A DNA stretch of 64,000 nucleotides from assembly GCF_021740465.1 (NCBI RefSeq), contig NZ_JAIOZR010000007.1, positions 1 through 64,000 on the forward strand, written 5' to 3'. Source of the stretch: Chlorobium sp. GTDB lineage: Bacteria; Bacteroidota; Chlorobiia; Chlorobiales; Chlorobiaceae. This document shows, one piece after another, positions 1-7,229 of this stretch. Position 1 is the stretch's first letter. The number at the start of each line of letters is the position of its first letter. The notes beneath the pieces were generated by a model. The model was not told the origin of the DNA. It was given only the letters and a program-made list of their open reading frames with translations, and did not search any database. Made by a program: the position numbers and the translations under genes.

Positions 1-121
1 GGACGGGGTGGACACCGAATTCCTGGGCGATTTCGTTCAGGGTTTTCACTCCGTGAATGGCCTCAAGTGCCACCTTGGCCTTGAAGTCGCTACTGAAACT
101 CTTGCGTTTCCTTTGGCTCAT
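1..121 (-). CDS. IS3-family transposase OrfA, 5' part only
   Basis: The reverse strand reads [20 protein letters not shown] and continues to position 1, giving 40 codons of the N-terminal helix-turn-helix of an IS3/IS911-type OrfA. This domain binds the element's ends; catalysis sits in OrfB, which lies outside the window. The start ATG (119-121) is preceded by a GAGGAG-like ribosome site at about 127-133. The gene is cut by the window edge, so whether the element is intact cannot be seen. Family assignment rests on the typical (R)KR(K)xFSxDFKxKVALEA opening and is confident. Confidence 0.85.
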   Translation of the reverse strand, partial: MSQRKRKSFSSDFKAKVALEAIHGVKTLNEIAQEFGVHPV

Positions 122-191
122 TTACTTGCTCCTCTTTTGTGCAAGTTACCAACTTAAACCGCTGTCTAAAAACTGGGGTCCGCTATATACA
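1..191 (-). mobile_element. Left end of an IS3-family insertion sequence
   Basis: The orfA start is followed outward by about 70 bases that end in a likely terminal inverted repeat, read on the minus strand as TGTATATAGCGGACCCCAG (ending near 191). IS3 ends commonly carry a TG start and a GGACCCC-like block. The exact boundary and any target duplication cannot be confirmed because the other end is outside the window. Confidence 0.6.
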
Positions 192-298
192 AACCGTGGC
201 GTTCTGCCCTCCCCCCATGCCTGCAAATACTTTGATTATTAAAGTTCTTTGTGCACAACAAACAGAAAAAGGAAAAGCGACGGGCGGGCGTCGGCTTT

Positions 299-430
299 CT
301 ACCGACATTGCACCCCTACGGGGTTGGCGGAGCACCAATTTCGCAGTCCCGGAGGGACGGCATGTTGGTAGAAACGGGTATCTCCCCCATTTGCTCTAAG
401 CCCCGACATGTCGGGGCGACATATAGGTAG
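299..430. repeat. Palindromic REP-like repeat, copy A
   Basis: Outer arms CTACCGACATTG (299-310) and CATGTTGGTAG (361-371) are complementary and enclose two short hairpins, ACCCCTACGGGGT and GTCCCGGAGGGAC. A third hairpin, GCCCCGACATGTCGGGGC, follows at 400-417 and the copy ends with ATAGGTAGATCG. The same layout recurs at 505-590 and 2225-2352. It is noncoding, although it is open in several frames and would be easy to mis-annotate as small proteins. Confidence 0.8.
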
Positions 431-504
431 ATCGAAATTACAATGTTGGTCGGATTTTATGCGGTCGTATACGGCTCCTCCGGAACCGGATGGGGTGGTG
501 ATGG

Positions 505-590
505 GCGTCGGTTTGCAACCGACATTGCACCCCTACGGGGTTTGCGGAGTGCCAATTTCGAAGTCCCGGAGGGACGGCATATCGGTAGAA
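505..590. repeat. Palindromic REP-like repeat, copy B
   Basis: This is a second copy, nearly identical to copy C over ACCCCTACGGGGTTTGCGG and the block ending GGCATATCGGTAGAAA. It lacks the third hairpin seen in copies A and C. The flanking text before it (GGAACCGGATGGGGTGG) and after it (TTACAACGTTCGCCGGG) also resembles the flanks of copy C, so the repeated unit is longer than the palindrome itself. Confidence 0.75.
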
Positions 591-647
591 ACGGGAATTA
601 CAACGTTCGCCGGGGTTTATGCGGGAGGTTCAGAAGGTTTCCGTGAT

Positions 648-1073
648 TCAGGGAATGCTCCATGGATCGACGATATCGACGGAGCAACCGCTGAAGTCGG
701 TGATATTCCTTGTCACAAGAACAAGGTTATGCACTGTGGCCGTTGCGGCGATAAGCGCATCGATAACCGAAAGAGGCTGGCCGTTTTTTTCGGAGGTACC
801 AAGCATGTCCCCCCACATCAGCGCAATAGCATCGGTAACAGGAAGTACTCTTTCCGCAAATCGGACTTCGAGTTCATCTTTGAGCCATAGTGTCAACTGT
901 GACTTTTTTTTGCCGGCAGAGAGCCGGGAGATGCCCTTCTGTATTTCACCAAGTGTCAGGACACTCAGGTAAAGATCGAACTCGTTTCGGGACTCGATCC
1001 ACTGAATCATCCCCTTATCCGGAACCGGACGCACCAGTTCGGAGATAACGCAGGTATCGAGGAGAAAACTCAC
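648..1073 (-). CDS. vapC: PIN-domain ribonuclease toxin (VapC/FitB type)
   Basis: A 141-residue PIN-domain protein, probably a Mg-dependent RNase that acts as the toxin of a toxin-antitoxin pair. The acidic active-site set is visible: Asp6 in FLLDT, Glu43 in LGEIQKG, Asp105 in LSVIDALIAA and Asp126 in TRNITDF. This is the usual four-acid PIN arrangement at normal length. The start is GTG (1073), overlapping the stop of the upstream antitoxin gene by four bases (GTGA), which implies translational coupling. The RNA target cannot be read from the sequence. It sits between REP-like repeats and a second toxin-antitoxin pair. Confidence 0.85.
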   Translation of the reverse strand: MSFLLDTCVISELVRPVPDKGMIQWIESRNEFDLYLSVLTLGEIQKGISRLSAGKKKSQLTLWLKDELEVRFAERVLPVTDAIALMWGDMLGTSEKNGQPLSVIDALIAATATVHNLVLVTRNITDFSGCSVDIVDPWSIP

Positions 1074-1318
1074 AGCTCGACCTCCCGACCGGCATCCTTT
1101 CTTCTTTCAAGATCGAGCGTTACCCCTTGCAACGGAGAACGACGAAAGAACTCCGTGAGCGTCTCCTGCTTTTTCATCAGATTACGGTAATCCTTCATCG
1201 AAAGCAGCACGGCCTCGGCTTTTCCGTGTCTGGTGATGGCTTGCGGCCCTGCCTCCTGCGCTTTGCGGACAAGATCGCTGAAATGGTTTTTCGCTTTCTG
1301 TATCTGCCAGTTTTCCAT
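1070..1318 (-). CDS. Phd/YefM-family antitoxin
   Basis: An 82-residue protein starting MENWQIQKAKNHFSDLVRKA, the typical Phd/YefM opening (W, then AKxxFSxLV), followed by ITRHGKAEAVLLSMKDYR, the usual second strand and helix. The N-terminal half should bind the operator and the C-terminal half should wrap the PIN toxin. A start 10 codons upstream (1348) is possible, but the family normally begins at this Met. It is the first gene of the pair and overlaps the toxin by four bases, so autorepression of the operon is expected from family knowledge. Confidence 0.85.
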   Translation of the reverse strand: MENWQIQKAKNHFSDLVRKAQEAGPQAITRHGKAEAVLLSMKDYRNLMKKQETLTEFFRRSPLQGVTLDLERRKDAGREVEL

Positions 1319-1434
1319 ATTGTACGCTCCTTCTCGAATTCTGTCCATTATAGCCAGAAATATACAATTTCCGGATCCATCCTGAAACTCCGGATTTTCT
1401 CTGCAAACAAAAAGAGGATATTCTGACCTGCCCG

Positions 1435-1836
1435 TCAGGCAAGCAGCGTGAAGAGCGGCGAGCGGGCGGCTTTTTTATCGAAAGTGAGCAGCGTATCGCT
1501 GCTGCAGGTCTGGGTGGCGTAGTGCGCAATGAACAGATCTGCAAGGTCGCACCGGCTTTTGCGTGCATCGGAAACAAAAGCCCGGACTGCCGGTTGGCGA
1601 TCGAACTCGATAACGGGCAATAACAGGAGTTGTTCCAGGGCATCGAGCAGATCATTGCGGGAAACTGCATATGCCGATTCGAGCACCCAGAGCAGCTCGA
1701 GAACAACGGGAGCGGGCACAAGAAAAGCCTCCCCGTTTTCTTCGGCCTCCCTGAACAGGCGATAGACCCTCTCTGCCTGGGTTTTGTCGTCTTTTACAAG
1801 AAAACGAACCAGGATATTGGTGTCAAGCGCTTTCAT
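1435..1836 (-). CDS. vapC: PIN-domain ribonuclease toxin, second pair
   Basis: A 133-residue PIN protein of a different subgroup from the one at 648-1073. It opens [17 protein letters not shown] with Asp5. Glu47 lies in [10 protein letters not shown], Asp97/Asp100 in RCDLADLF, and Asp120 in LLTFDKKA. These are the expected metal-binding acids of a VapC RNase. Its start overlaps the end of the AbrB-type antitoxin gene by 14 bases, the usual coupled arrangement. Length and motif set are complete, so the toxin looks intact. Confidence 0.85.
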   Translation of the reverse strand: MKALDTNILVRFLVKDDKTQAERVYRLFREAEENGEAFLVPAPVVLELLWVLESAYAVSRNDLLDALEQLLLLPVIEFDRQPAVRAFVSDARKSRCDLADLFIAHYATQTCSSDTLLTFDKKAARSPLFTLLA

Positions 1837-2092
1837 CGATTTGTCCGCCTGAATGGCTTGTAACTTTTTTCCCGATAGCCTCGTTCATCTCTTCGACCGA
1901 TAACGGCTTTTGTGCAGGATTGAACAGCCAGCCGAAAACATCGTCCACACTTTTCTTGATGGGCCTGAGGATGATGACTCCCTCTTTTTCGAGCACAAAC
2001 TCGATCCTGTCTCCGGTATGCAGGTCGAAAGCATCCCTCACTTTCTTGGGGATCGTCACCTGTCCCTTTCCGGTCATGGTTGCAATAGGCAT
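1823..2092 (-). CDS. AbrB/MazE-type (SpoVT-AbrB) antitoxin
   Basis: An 89-residue protein whose first 50 residues form a swapped-hairpin AbrB DNA-binding domain: [17 protein letters not shown], then [20 protein letters not shown]. The C-terminal tail (about 50-89) is the expected toxin-binding segment. It precedes and overlaps a PIN toxin gene by 14 bases. An operator was not identified, but the AT-rich stretch just upstream (2095-2150) is the likely promoter. Assignment is firm for the fold and good for the antitoxin role. Confidence 0.85.
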   Translation of the reverse strand: MPIATMTGKGQVTIPKKVRDAFDLHTGDRIEFVLEKEGVIILRPIKKSVDDVFGWLFNPAQKPLSVEEMNEAIGKKVTSHSGGQIDESA

Positions 2093-2224
2093 TGTTTTTC
2101 CTTACCTGATATTTTTTTCTGACCTGTCAGTAAGGAATAATACAAAAAAACCGCAACAGGTTCCCCGGCCATCAGAAACCTGTGCCGCGCCTGCGGAGCC
2201 GGATTGGGGGGTATGCATCGGTTT

Positions 2225-2352
2225 TCTACCGATATTGCACCCCTGCGGGGTTTGCGGAGTGCCAATTTCGAAGTCCCGGAGGGACGGCATATCGGTAGAA
2301 AAGGTATCTCCCCCATTTCCTCTATGCCCTGTAAGGGCGATATATCGGTAGA
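2225..2352. repeat. Palindromic REP-like repeat, copy C
   Basis: This is the most complete copy. Arms CTACCGATATTGC (2226-2238) and GCATATCGGTAG (2287-2298) enclose the ACCCCTGCGGGGT and GTCCCGGAGGGAC hairpins, then GGTATCTCCCCCATTT, then a third hairpin around GCCCTGTAAGGGC ending ATATCGGTAGATCG. Together with copies A and B it brackets the two toxin-antitoxin pairs. The 2093-2389 interval holds nothing else recognisable. Confidence 0.8.
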
Positions 2353-2389
2353 TCGGAATTACAACGTTCACCGGGTATCAACAAACGCA

Positions 2390-2821
2390 TCAACCAGCAG
2401 CAACCCTTGCGGCAAGCGAGCGATCCATGCCCCTATAATCATCGAGAAAAAACCGGTTCATGAGCGTTCCCGCGACACCGCCCAGCAGCCCCGTAAACTG
2501 CTCGGTGTTAAGGAAACGGGTGCTTCCGTCCGGCTCTTCGGATAGCGAAAAGCAGTGCTCGGCCCGCAATATGCGGAAGGGCAGGGTGAAGCTCCAGCAG
2601 AGCCTTTCTCCGGGCCGGAACGTCTCCACGATCACCGGCACCCAGAGCGGGGGAAGCGTTCCGACTTTCAAGCGGATGCGGATCGTTCCGCCCGGCTCCG
2701 GCGCTCCCCTGACGGCCGTGACGAGCGGGTTCCAGCCGGAATAGGCCTCCATGTCGAGAAGCACGCGCCATACGTCGTCGGGCGGAACGGGGATGGTTAT
2801 TTCAGTACGGATATCCGCCAT
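2390..2821 (-). CDS. SRPBCC (START-like/polyketide cyclase) domain protein
   Basis: A 143-residue single-domain protein with the SRPBCC pattern: an N-terminal strand ADIRTEITIPVPPDDVWRVL, then DMEAYSGWNPLV, a strand-rich middle (GGTIRIRLKVG, WVPVIVETFRPGERLCW) and a C-terminal long helix (GVAGTLMNRFFLDDYRGMDR). Such proteins bind lipids or other hydrophobic ligands in a deep cavity, and the ligand here is unknown. No signal peptide is present, so it is cytoplasmic. It is divergently transcribed from the SRAP gene, with 71 bases between the starts. Confidence 0.75.
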   Translation of the reverse strand: MADIRTEITIPVPPDDVWRVLLDMEAYSGWNPLVTAVRGAPEPGGTIRIRLKVGTLPPLWVPVIVETFRPGERLCWSFTLPFRILRAEHCFSLSEEPDGSTRFLNTEQFTGLLGGVAGTLMNRFFLDDYRGMDRSLAARVAAG

Positions 2822-2892
2822 TGGAGGAATCGTTTTCGGAAGCTTTTCAGGTTGTTTCGTTGTTAGGGAAATTAATACAAATTTTTCCTCCC

Positions 2893-3642
2893 ATGTGCGG
2901 ACGATTCGCGTTTTTCGAACTCCTGCGCTTCCTCGACGAGCTGCGGGAAACCGGCTTTCCCTACGAAAGGAATGAGCACTACCACTTCATGCCGGGCTAC
3001 AACATCGCGCCGGAGAGCACCATAACCGTGCTGCTCGGCGACGAAGGCACGAATCTGCTCTCGAACGCGCACTGGGGATTGATTCCCCACTGGGCCGATA
3101 GCATGCCGAAGGTGCGCCCCATCAACGCCCGCGCCGAAAGCCTCGGCATGAAACCCTACTTCCGACACATGCTCAACCGCCGCCACTGCCTCATCCCGGC
3201 AAGCGGATTTTACGAGTGGAGCGCCGAGCGGAACGGAAGTGACAAGTGCAGCGCTGAGCGGAACGCGAGTGACAAGTGGCGCGAACAGCGAAACGCGAGT
3301 GCCAAGCATCCATGGTTCATCCACCGCTCGGACGGCCGACCGATGGCGCTGGCCGGACTCTGGGATATCTGGCAGCCGCCGGATCCCGAAAAACCGCCGC
3401 TCACCTCATGCACCATCATCACCACCGCTGCGAACCCTCAGATGCGCGCCATACACGACCGCATGCCGGTGATCCTCGAACCGGAAACATGGAAGCCGTG
3501 GCTGGAACCGGAAAAAGACGCATCAGTCGAACTGCTGAAACCGGCAGCCGAAGGGATTCTGGAACTACACCGCGTCTCGCGCAAAATCAATAACCCGCAG
3601 TATATACGGAAGGATTGCATCGAACCTTTGGCTGATGAATAA
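2893..3642 (+). CDS. yedK: SRAP-domain protein (YedK/HMCES type) with an in-frame repeat insert
   Basis: A 249-residue SOS-response-associated peptidase domain. Members shield abasic sites in single-stranded DNA by forming a thiazolidine link through the N-terminal Cys. The start is set by MCGRF, which exposes Cys2 after Met removal. Other conserved residues are Asn78 (RPINARAES), Glu108 (SGFYEW) and His188 (RAIHDRMPVIL). Oddity: residues 110-139 are three tandem 10-residue repeats (SAERNGSDKC, SAERNASDKW, REQRNASAKH) encoded by three 30-bp DNA repeats at 3220-3309, right after the conserved YEW, where the family normally has a short loop. The frame is kept, so the protein is probably functional. 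Confidence 0.9.
   Translation: MCGRFAFFELLRFLDELRETGFPYERNEHYHFMPGYNIAPESTITVLLGDEGTNLLSNAHWGLIPHWADSMPKVRPINARAESLGMKPYFRHMLNRRHCLIPASGFYEWSAERNGSDKCSAERNASDKWREQRNASAKHPWFIHRSDGRPMALAGLWDIWQPPDPEKPPLTSCTIITTAANPQMRAIHDRMPVILEPETWKPWLEPEKDASVELLKPAAEGILELHRVSRKINNPQYIRKDCIEPLADE
3220..3309 (+). repeat. Three tandem 30-bp repeats inside the SRAP gene
   Basis: Units run 3220-3249, 3250-3279 and 3280-3309. The shared core is GAGCGGAACGCGAGTGACAAG with small changes. The third unit contains GCGAGTGCCAAGC (3295-3307), which is the exact reverse complement of GCTTGGCACTCGC in the intergenic array at 5171-5183. A 30-bp period keeps the reading frame. Confidence 0.85.
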
Positions 3643-3764
3643 ATCTTTTGCGAGCCATGATACCTGCGTTGGATGGTATCCAGAAATCCTCATAAAGAAA
3701 ATAGTTATGCTTCCTTTTTGAATAACCGTTGCATTTTTTTACATTTACTTCCCCTGAACGGTAT

Positions 3765-3835
3765 GGCGAAGTGGCCGAGTGGTTAGGCAGAGGTCTGCAA
3801 AACCTTGTACAGCGGTTCGAATCCGCTCTTCGCCT
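3765..3835 (+). tRNA. tRNA-Cys (GCA)
   Basis: A 71-nt cloverleaf. Acceptor strands GGCGAAG (3765-3771) and CTTCGCC (3828-3834) pair fully. The anticodon stem GAGGT/ACCTT closes a CTGCAAA loop with anticodon GCA. The T arm reads GCGGTTCGAATCCGC. The discriminator base is T (U73), as expected for tRNA-Cys. CCA is not encoded. It stands alone, followed by a strong terminator. Confidence 0.97.
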
Positions 3836-3840
3836 CAAAA

Positions 3841-3873
3841 AAAAGCAGCTGCACATTGCGGCTGCTTTTTTTT
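3841..3873. terminator. Rho-independent terminator after tRNA-Cys
   Basis: Stem AGCAGC (3844-3849) and GCTGCT (3861-3866) with a run of T after it and a run of A before it. It can serve the tRNA on the plus strand and the aminotransferase gene ending at 3897 on the minus strand. Confidence 0.85.
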
Positions 3874-3896
3874 TGCTTACAGAGACGCGGCACCCC

Positions 3897-5054
3897 TTAT
3901 CCTATCCTCTCCGATCCGGTGATGATGGCGTCCACGAGCTTTTCGATGGTGGCCTGGTCCATGAGCACGGGAATGTTCAGGCAGATGCTGCTGCGCAGCA
4001 TGGCGCCGGTTTTCGGCCAGAGCGTTTCGAGATCGACGTCACGATAGCGCTCGAACTCGGGAAGCAGGTGGCTCCAGACGCCGGCGAAGTGCCAGTCGAG
4101 CGCTTCGGGCAGGATTTTGGTGCCGAAGCCGCGTTCCATGAGATGCGCTTCGAACTGCAGGGCCGCCTCGCGATTGCGCACGCGGAAGATCAGCGTGTCG
4201 CCCTGCGAGCCCTCCTCGTCCGAAAAGGGCCGAAGGGTGATGTTACCGAGATGGCGTATGGCCTCCTTGATTTTTCTCTTGTTCTCCTTCGTGCGCGAAA
4301 GAATCAGGTCGATCTTGCCGAGCTGCGCCAGGCCGATGGCCGCCGTCACCTCGCTGAGGCGCAGGTTGAGCCCCTTGGCCCTGCGCGGGTCCTTGCCGCG
4401 CGGCAGACCCTCCAGGTGCATGTGGCCATGGTCGGAGAACTCGGCCGCACGATCGTACACCTCCCTGTCGTTGGTGACGATGATACCGCCCTCGCCGGTG
4501 TGCATGGTCTTGCCCGCATCGAACGAGAAGGAGCCTACCCGTCCGATAGTGCCGAGCTTGCGTCCCTTGTAGGAGGCTCCCAGCGCCTGCGCCGCATCCT
4601 CGATGAGCATGATATTGCGCCGCTCGCAGATGGCCGCAAGCTCGTCCATTTTCGGCGGGGCCCACATGGGGATGGCCACCACAGCTTTCGTTGCGGGTGT
4701 GATTGCTTTTTCCACCTCTGCCGGATCGAGGTGGTAGGTCTCGTCGAGCTCGACCGGAACCGGCACCGCGCCGAGCGCGCTGATGGCCTCGACCGGGGCG
4801 ATGAAGGTCCATGCTGTGGTGATCACCTCGTCGCCGGGCCCGATGCCCGCACCGGCAAGCGCGCAGTGGATGGCCGCCGTGCCGGAGGAGACCGCATGGG
4901 CGTACTTCACGCCCATGTACCGGGCGAACCGCTCCTCGAACTCCCTTGCCTTGTAGTTGCCTCCGCCGTAGCGGTAGAGATTGACCTTTTCTCCGCTGAA
5001 AAGATCCTGTATTTCGGCCAGCTCCTCGCGGCCTATGAGTTCTGCTCCTGCCAT
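3897..5054 (-). CDS. kdnA: DegT/DnrJ-type PLP aminotransferase, KdnA-like
   Basis: A 385-residue sugar aminotransferase of the DegT/ArnB fold. PLP contacts are visible: SSGTAA (56-61), Asp153 and Gln156 in EDAAQALGA, and the Schiff-base Lys182 in FSFDAGKTMHTGEGG. The AELIGREE opening, the motif SDHGHMH (207-213) and the adjacent iron-type dehydrogenase recall KdnA of Shewanella, which converts C8-oxidised Kdo to 8-amino-Kdo. This is recalled family knowledge, not a search result. It lacks the HxxG element before the MDEL helix (PMWAPPKMDEL instead) that many nucleotide-sugar aminotransferases have. It is the last gene of a minus-strand cluster, separated from the dehydrogenase by a 285-bp gap that contains a repeat array. 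The alternative is another amino-sugar transaminase. Confidence 0.75.
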   Translation of the reverse strand: MAGAELIGREELAEIQDLFSGEKVNLYRYGGGNYKAREFEERFARYMGVKYAHAVSSGTAAIHCALAGAGIGPGDEVITTAWTFIAPVEAISALGAVPVPVELDETYHLDPAEVEKAITPATKAVVAIPMWAPPKMDELAAICERRNIMLIEDAAQALGASYKGRKLGTIGRVGSFSFDAGKTMHTGEGGIIVTNDREVYDRAAEFSDHGHMHLEGLPRGKDPRRAKGLNLRLSEVTAAIGLAQLGKIDLILSRTKENKRKIKEAIRHLGNITLRPFSDEEGSQGDTLIFRVRNREAALQFEAHLMERGFGTKILPEALDWHFAGVWSHLLPEFERYRDVDLETLWPKTGAMLRSSICLNIPVLMDQATIEKLVDAIITGSERIG

Positions 5055-5120
5055 TTTTTTTGTTTTGGTACGTTACGTGAGGGTATCTCTCTGTATCTGT
5101 TACACGGTCAAGTTTTTTAC

Positions 5121-5308
5121 ACTCGCGCCCGATATGTCGGAGCTTGATACTCGCGCCCCGATGTTTCGGGGCTTGGCACTCGCGCCCGATATGTCGGAGC
5201 TTGATACTCGCGCCCCGATGTTTCGGGGCTTGGCACTCGCGCCCCGATGTTTCGGGGCTTGGCACTCGCGCCCTGATATGTCTGGGCTTGATACTCGCGC
5301 CCCAGACC
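5121..5308. repeat. Tandem array of seven 28-29-bp hairpin repeats
   Basis: Units start at 5121, 5149, 5178, 5206, 5235, 5264 and 5293 (the last truncated). Each begins ACTCGCGCC and carries a small stem-loop such as CCCCGATGTTTCGGGG or CCGATATGTCGG, then GCTTGGC or GCTTGAT. Two stem versions alternate and paired positions differ together. There are no spacers of differing sequence, so this is not CRISPR. The array lies between the KdnB-like and KdnA-like genes. Confidence 0.9.
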
Positions 5309-5338
5309 GCCGGATTATTGTCACAGTCCCGATTGCCG

Positions 5339-6469
5339 TCAGGTCAGATTGTAGATCACATGCCTTGCGGAATCCTCGTTGAACTCCACCGGGTTGCCGG
5401 CAAACGATCCTTTCAGGGCCGCCGAGGCGTTCCTTGCGAATTCGGGGGCGTTGCCCTTGCCGTAGCCGTAAGGCGCAAGGGTTGGTATCTGCAGCTGCCG
5501 GTAGAGATCGTCCATTTCAGCCAGCAGCTCATGGGTGACCTCCCTGGCCGACGGAGAGGAGCGCATGGGGTTGAGAAGCGCGTATTTTTCGTAGCCCCGG
5601 TCGAAGTTGTAGCGCATGACCTCCTTGAGGAAGATCGCGCCGGCCAGACCGTGCGGCACCTTGTGCTTCACGCCGAGATAGTAGGCAAACCCGTTGGTCG
5701 GGCCGTCGCCCGAGTTCATGAGCGCCGCCGTGCCACAGATGCTGCCGATGGCCAGATCGAGCCGCGATTCCGCCCGGTCGAGCTGCCCCTGCCGGAGCGC
5801 GTAGAAGGTGCGCTGGAACCCCTCGATGGAAAAAATCCGGCTCAGCGGGGTGTGCTTCAGCGAACCGAAGCTGTCGATGCAGTGCACCAGGCTGTCCATG
5901 GCCGTGGCGATCACGCTTTCCATCGGGGCTGTCATGGAGAGGCGGGGATCGACCACGGTTTTACGGGGGAAGTTGCGGCGGCTGTTGATGCCGAGCTTGC
6001 GCCCTTCGGCCTCATCGATGAACACCGCATTGAAACTGACCTCCGCTCCGCTGCCGAGCAGCGAGGGCACCGTCACGAGCGGTACGGGATCCGAGACATC
6101 CTGCGGGAACCCTTTCAGGGAGAGCGCGGGCACATGGTTCGTCAGGAGCAGGGCGACGCCCTTGCCGAGATCGAGCGAGCTTCCCCCGCCGATGGCCACA
6201 ATGCCGTCGGGCGCATTGCTGCGGAAAAACCCGGCCACATCCTCCAGATGGGCGTAGGTCGGCTCCCCTCTGAACTCGTTGCAGTAGAGCACATGAGCAC
6301 CGAAGCGGCCGGTAAGCCCTTTGAGCACATCCTGAAAATAGAGGCTGGAAGCAAGATTGGCATCGTAGATGATGCCCGGTTTTTTCATGCCGGTCTGCCG
6401 GACATACTCCTGCAGGTTGAGGGCTTCACTGACTCCGATCACCAGATCGGTGGATAGAAAAAATTGCAT
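5339..6469 (-). CDS. kdnB: Iron-type alcohol dehydrogenase family, KdnB-like
   Basis: A 376-residue group III dehydrogenase. The NAD site GGGSSLDLGKG begins at 94. Metal-site residues Asp192 and His196 lie in TAMDSLVHCIDS and His273 in KHKVPHGLAG. Where FucO-type enzymes have a His in VHGMAH, this protein has Asn259 in TNGFAYYLG, so the metal site is altered. In Shewanella, KdnB oxidises the C8 alcohol of Kdo so that KdnA can transaminate it; position next to a KdnA-like gene and a CMP-sugar synthetase supports this role. No phosphosugar or nonulosonate synthase gene is in the cluster, which fits use of an existing Kdo pool. The alternative is a 3-dehydroquinate- or glycerol-dehydrogenase-like enzyme on another substrate. 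Confidence 0.7.
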   Translation of the reverse strand: MQFFLSTDLVIGVSEALNLQEYVRQTGMKKPGIIYDANLASSLYFQDVLKGLTGRFGAHVLYCNEFRGEPTYAHLEDVAGFFRSNAPDGIVAIGGGSSLDLGKGVALLLTNHVPALSLKGFPQDVSDPVPLVTVPSLLGSGAEVSFNAVFIDEAEGRKLGINSRRNFPRKTVVDPRLSMTAPMESVIATAMDSLVHCIDSFGSLKHTPLSRIFSIEGFQRTFYALRQGQLDRAESRLDLAIGSICGTAALMNSGDGPTNGFAYYLGVKHKVPHGLAGAIFLKEVMRYNFDRGYEKYALLNPMRSSPSAREVTHELLAEMDDLYRQLQIPTLAPYGYGKGNAPEFARNASAALKGSFAGNPVEFNEDSARHVIYNLT

Positions 6470-6480
6470 AGGTATTGATG

Positions 6481-7194
6481 CTATGGGTTCCGAGGTCCTG
6501 ATTCCTGGTCTGCCAGGTTTTTCTTGAACATATAAAACTCAATTAAATCGATTTCCTCCAGACTGTCAATCTCCCATGTCTGCCAGAACTCCATTTCATA
6601 GACGGAAAGCCGGTTTCCGATGCGGTTTCCGCACATTCTGAGCACCTCGGGAGTGACCAGATAGATGGAACCGTTCTCGATATACTGCGGCACCCTTTCC
6701 TGGCGCATGCCCCTGTTGCGGAAATCGAAATTCACGCTCTCCCAGCCTTGCACACGGCGCTCCCACAGGGTTAGATCGTCGAGCCGGGTAACGGAAATCA
6801 GCGAATCCGCCCCTTCGGATTCGAAGCGTTCTATAGCCCGGTCGATATCCCCCGGCTTGCGCAGGGGCGAGGTGGCCTGGAGAAACACCACCAGACCGAC
6901 TTGAACGGCATGCTCCCGTTCAAGCACTTCGACGGCGTGCAGCAGGGCCGATTCCGACGAAGCCCTGTCGCCGGAGAGCTCCGCCGGGCGCCGGATAACC
7001 CCGGCGCCGTAACGCCCGGCTACCTCCGCGATTTCGGGATCGTCGGTCGAAACGAACACCCGATCGACCCGCCGCGACTGGCGCGCCTGCATGATACTCC
7101 AGGCCAGAAGCGGACGACCCGCAACCGGATAGATGTTTTTTCCCTTGAGCCCTTTGGAACCTCCCCTTGCGGGAATGATGGCGATATTGTGCAC
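6481..7194 (-). CDS. CMP-sugar synthetase (NeuA-like cytidylyltransferase)
   Basis: A 237-residue cytidylyltransferase of the acylneuraminate/Kdo type. The nucleotide loop is [14 protein letters not shown] near the N-terminus, followed by [25 protein letters not shown] and a C-terminal ENGSIYLV, the order seen in NeuA-like enzymes. The reaction would be CTP plus a 2-keto-3-deoxy sugar giving the CMP-sugar. The start chosen is GTG (7194), with AAGGAG eight bases upstream; an in-frame ATG at 7209 lacks a good site and overlaps that SD. It lies 11 bases upstream of the KdnB-like gene and 35 bases after the glycosyltransferase, so one operon is likely. The exact sugar is unknown. Confidence 0.8.
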   Translation of the reverse strand: MHNIAIIPARGGSKGLKGKNIYPVAGRPLLAWSIMQARQSRRVDRVFVSTDDPEIAEVAGRYGAGVIRRPAELSGDRASSESALLHAVEVLEREHAVQVGLVVFLQATSPLRKPGDIDRAIERFESEGADSLISVTRLDDLTLWERRVQGWESVNFDFRNRGMRQERVPQYIENGSIYLVTPEVLRMCGNRIGNRLSVYEMEFWQTWEIDSLEEIDLIEFYMFKKNLADQESGPRNP

Positions 7195-7229
7195 TCCCTT
7201 CTCCTTCATGATACCGTTGGCAACTCCGT

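Noticed and set aside
139-972. Several short frames across the REP-like repeats
   Set aside because: They read through palindromic repeats in different frames and give Arg/Gly/Pro-rich products that repeat among copies, typical of noncoding repeats.
3729-5147. Long open frame of 472 codons on the plus strand
   Set aside because: It runs antisense to the conserved KdnA-like gene and through tRNA-Cys; its product has no recognisable fold and arises from codon bias on the other strand.
5121-5308. CRISPR array
   Set aside because: Units are contiguous with no unique spacers, and no cas genes are near.
5144-6457. Long plus-strand frame opposite the KdnB-like gene
   Set aside because: It is the mirror of a conserved dehydrogenase gene and starts inside the hairpin repeat array.
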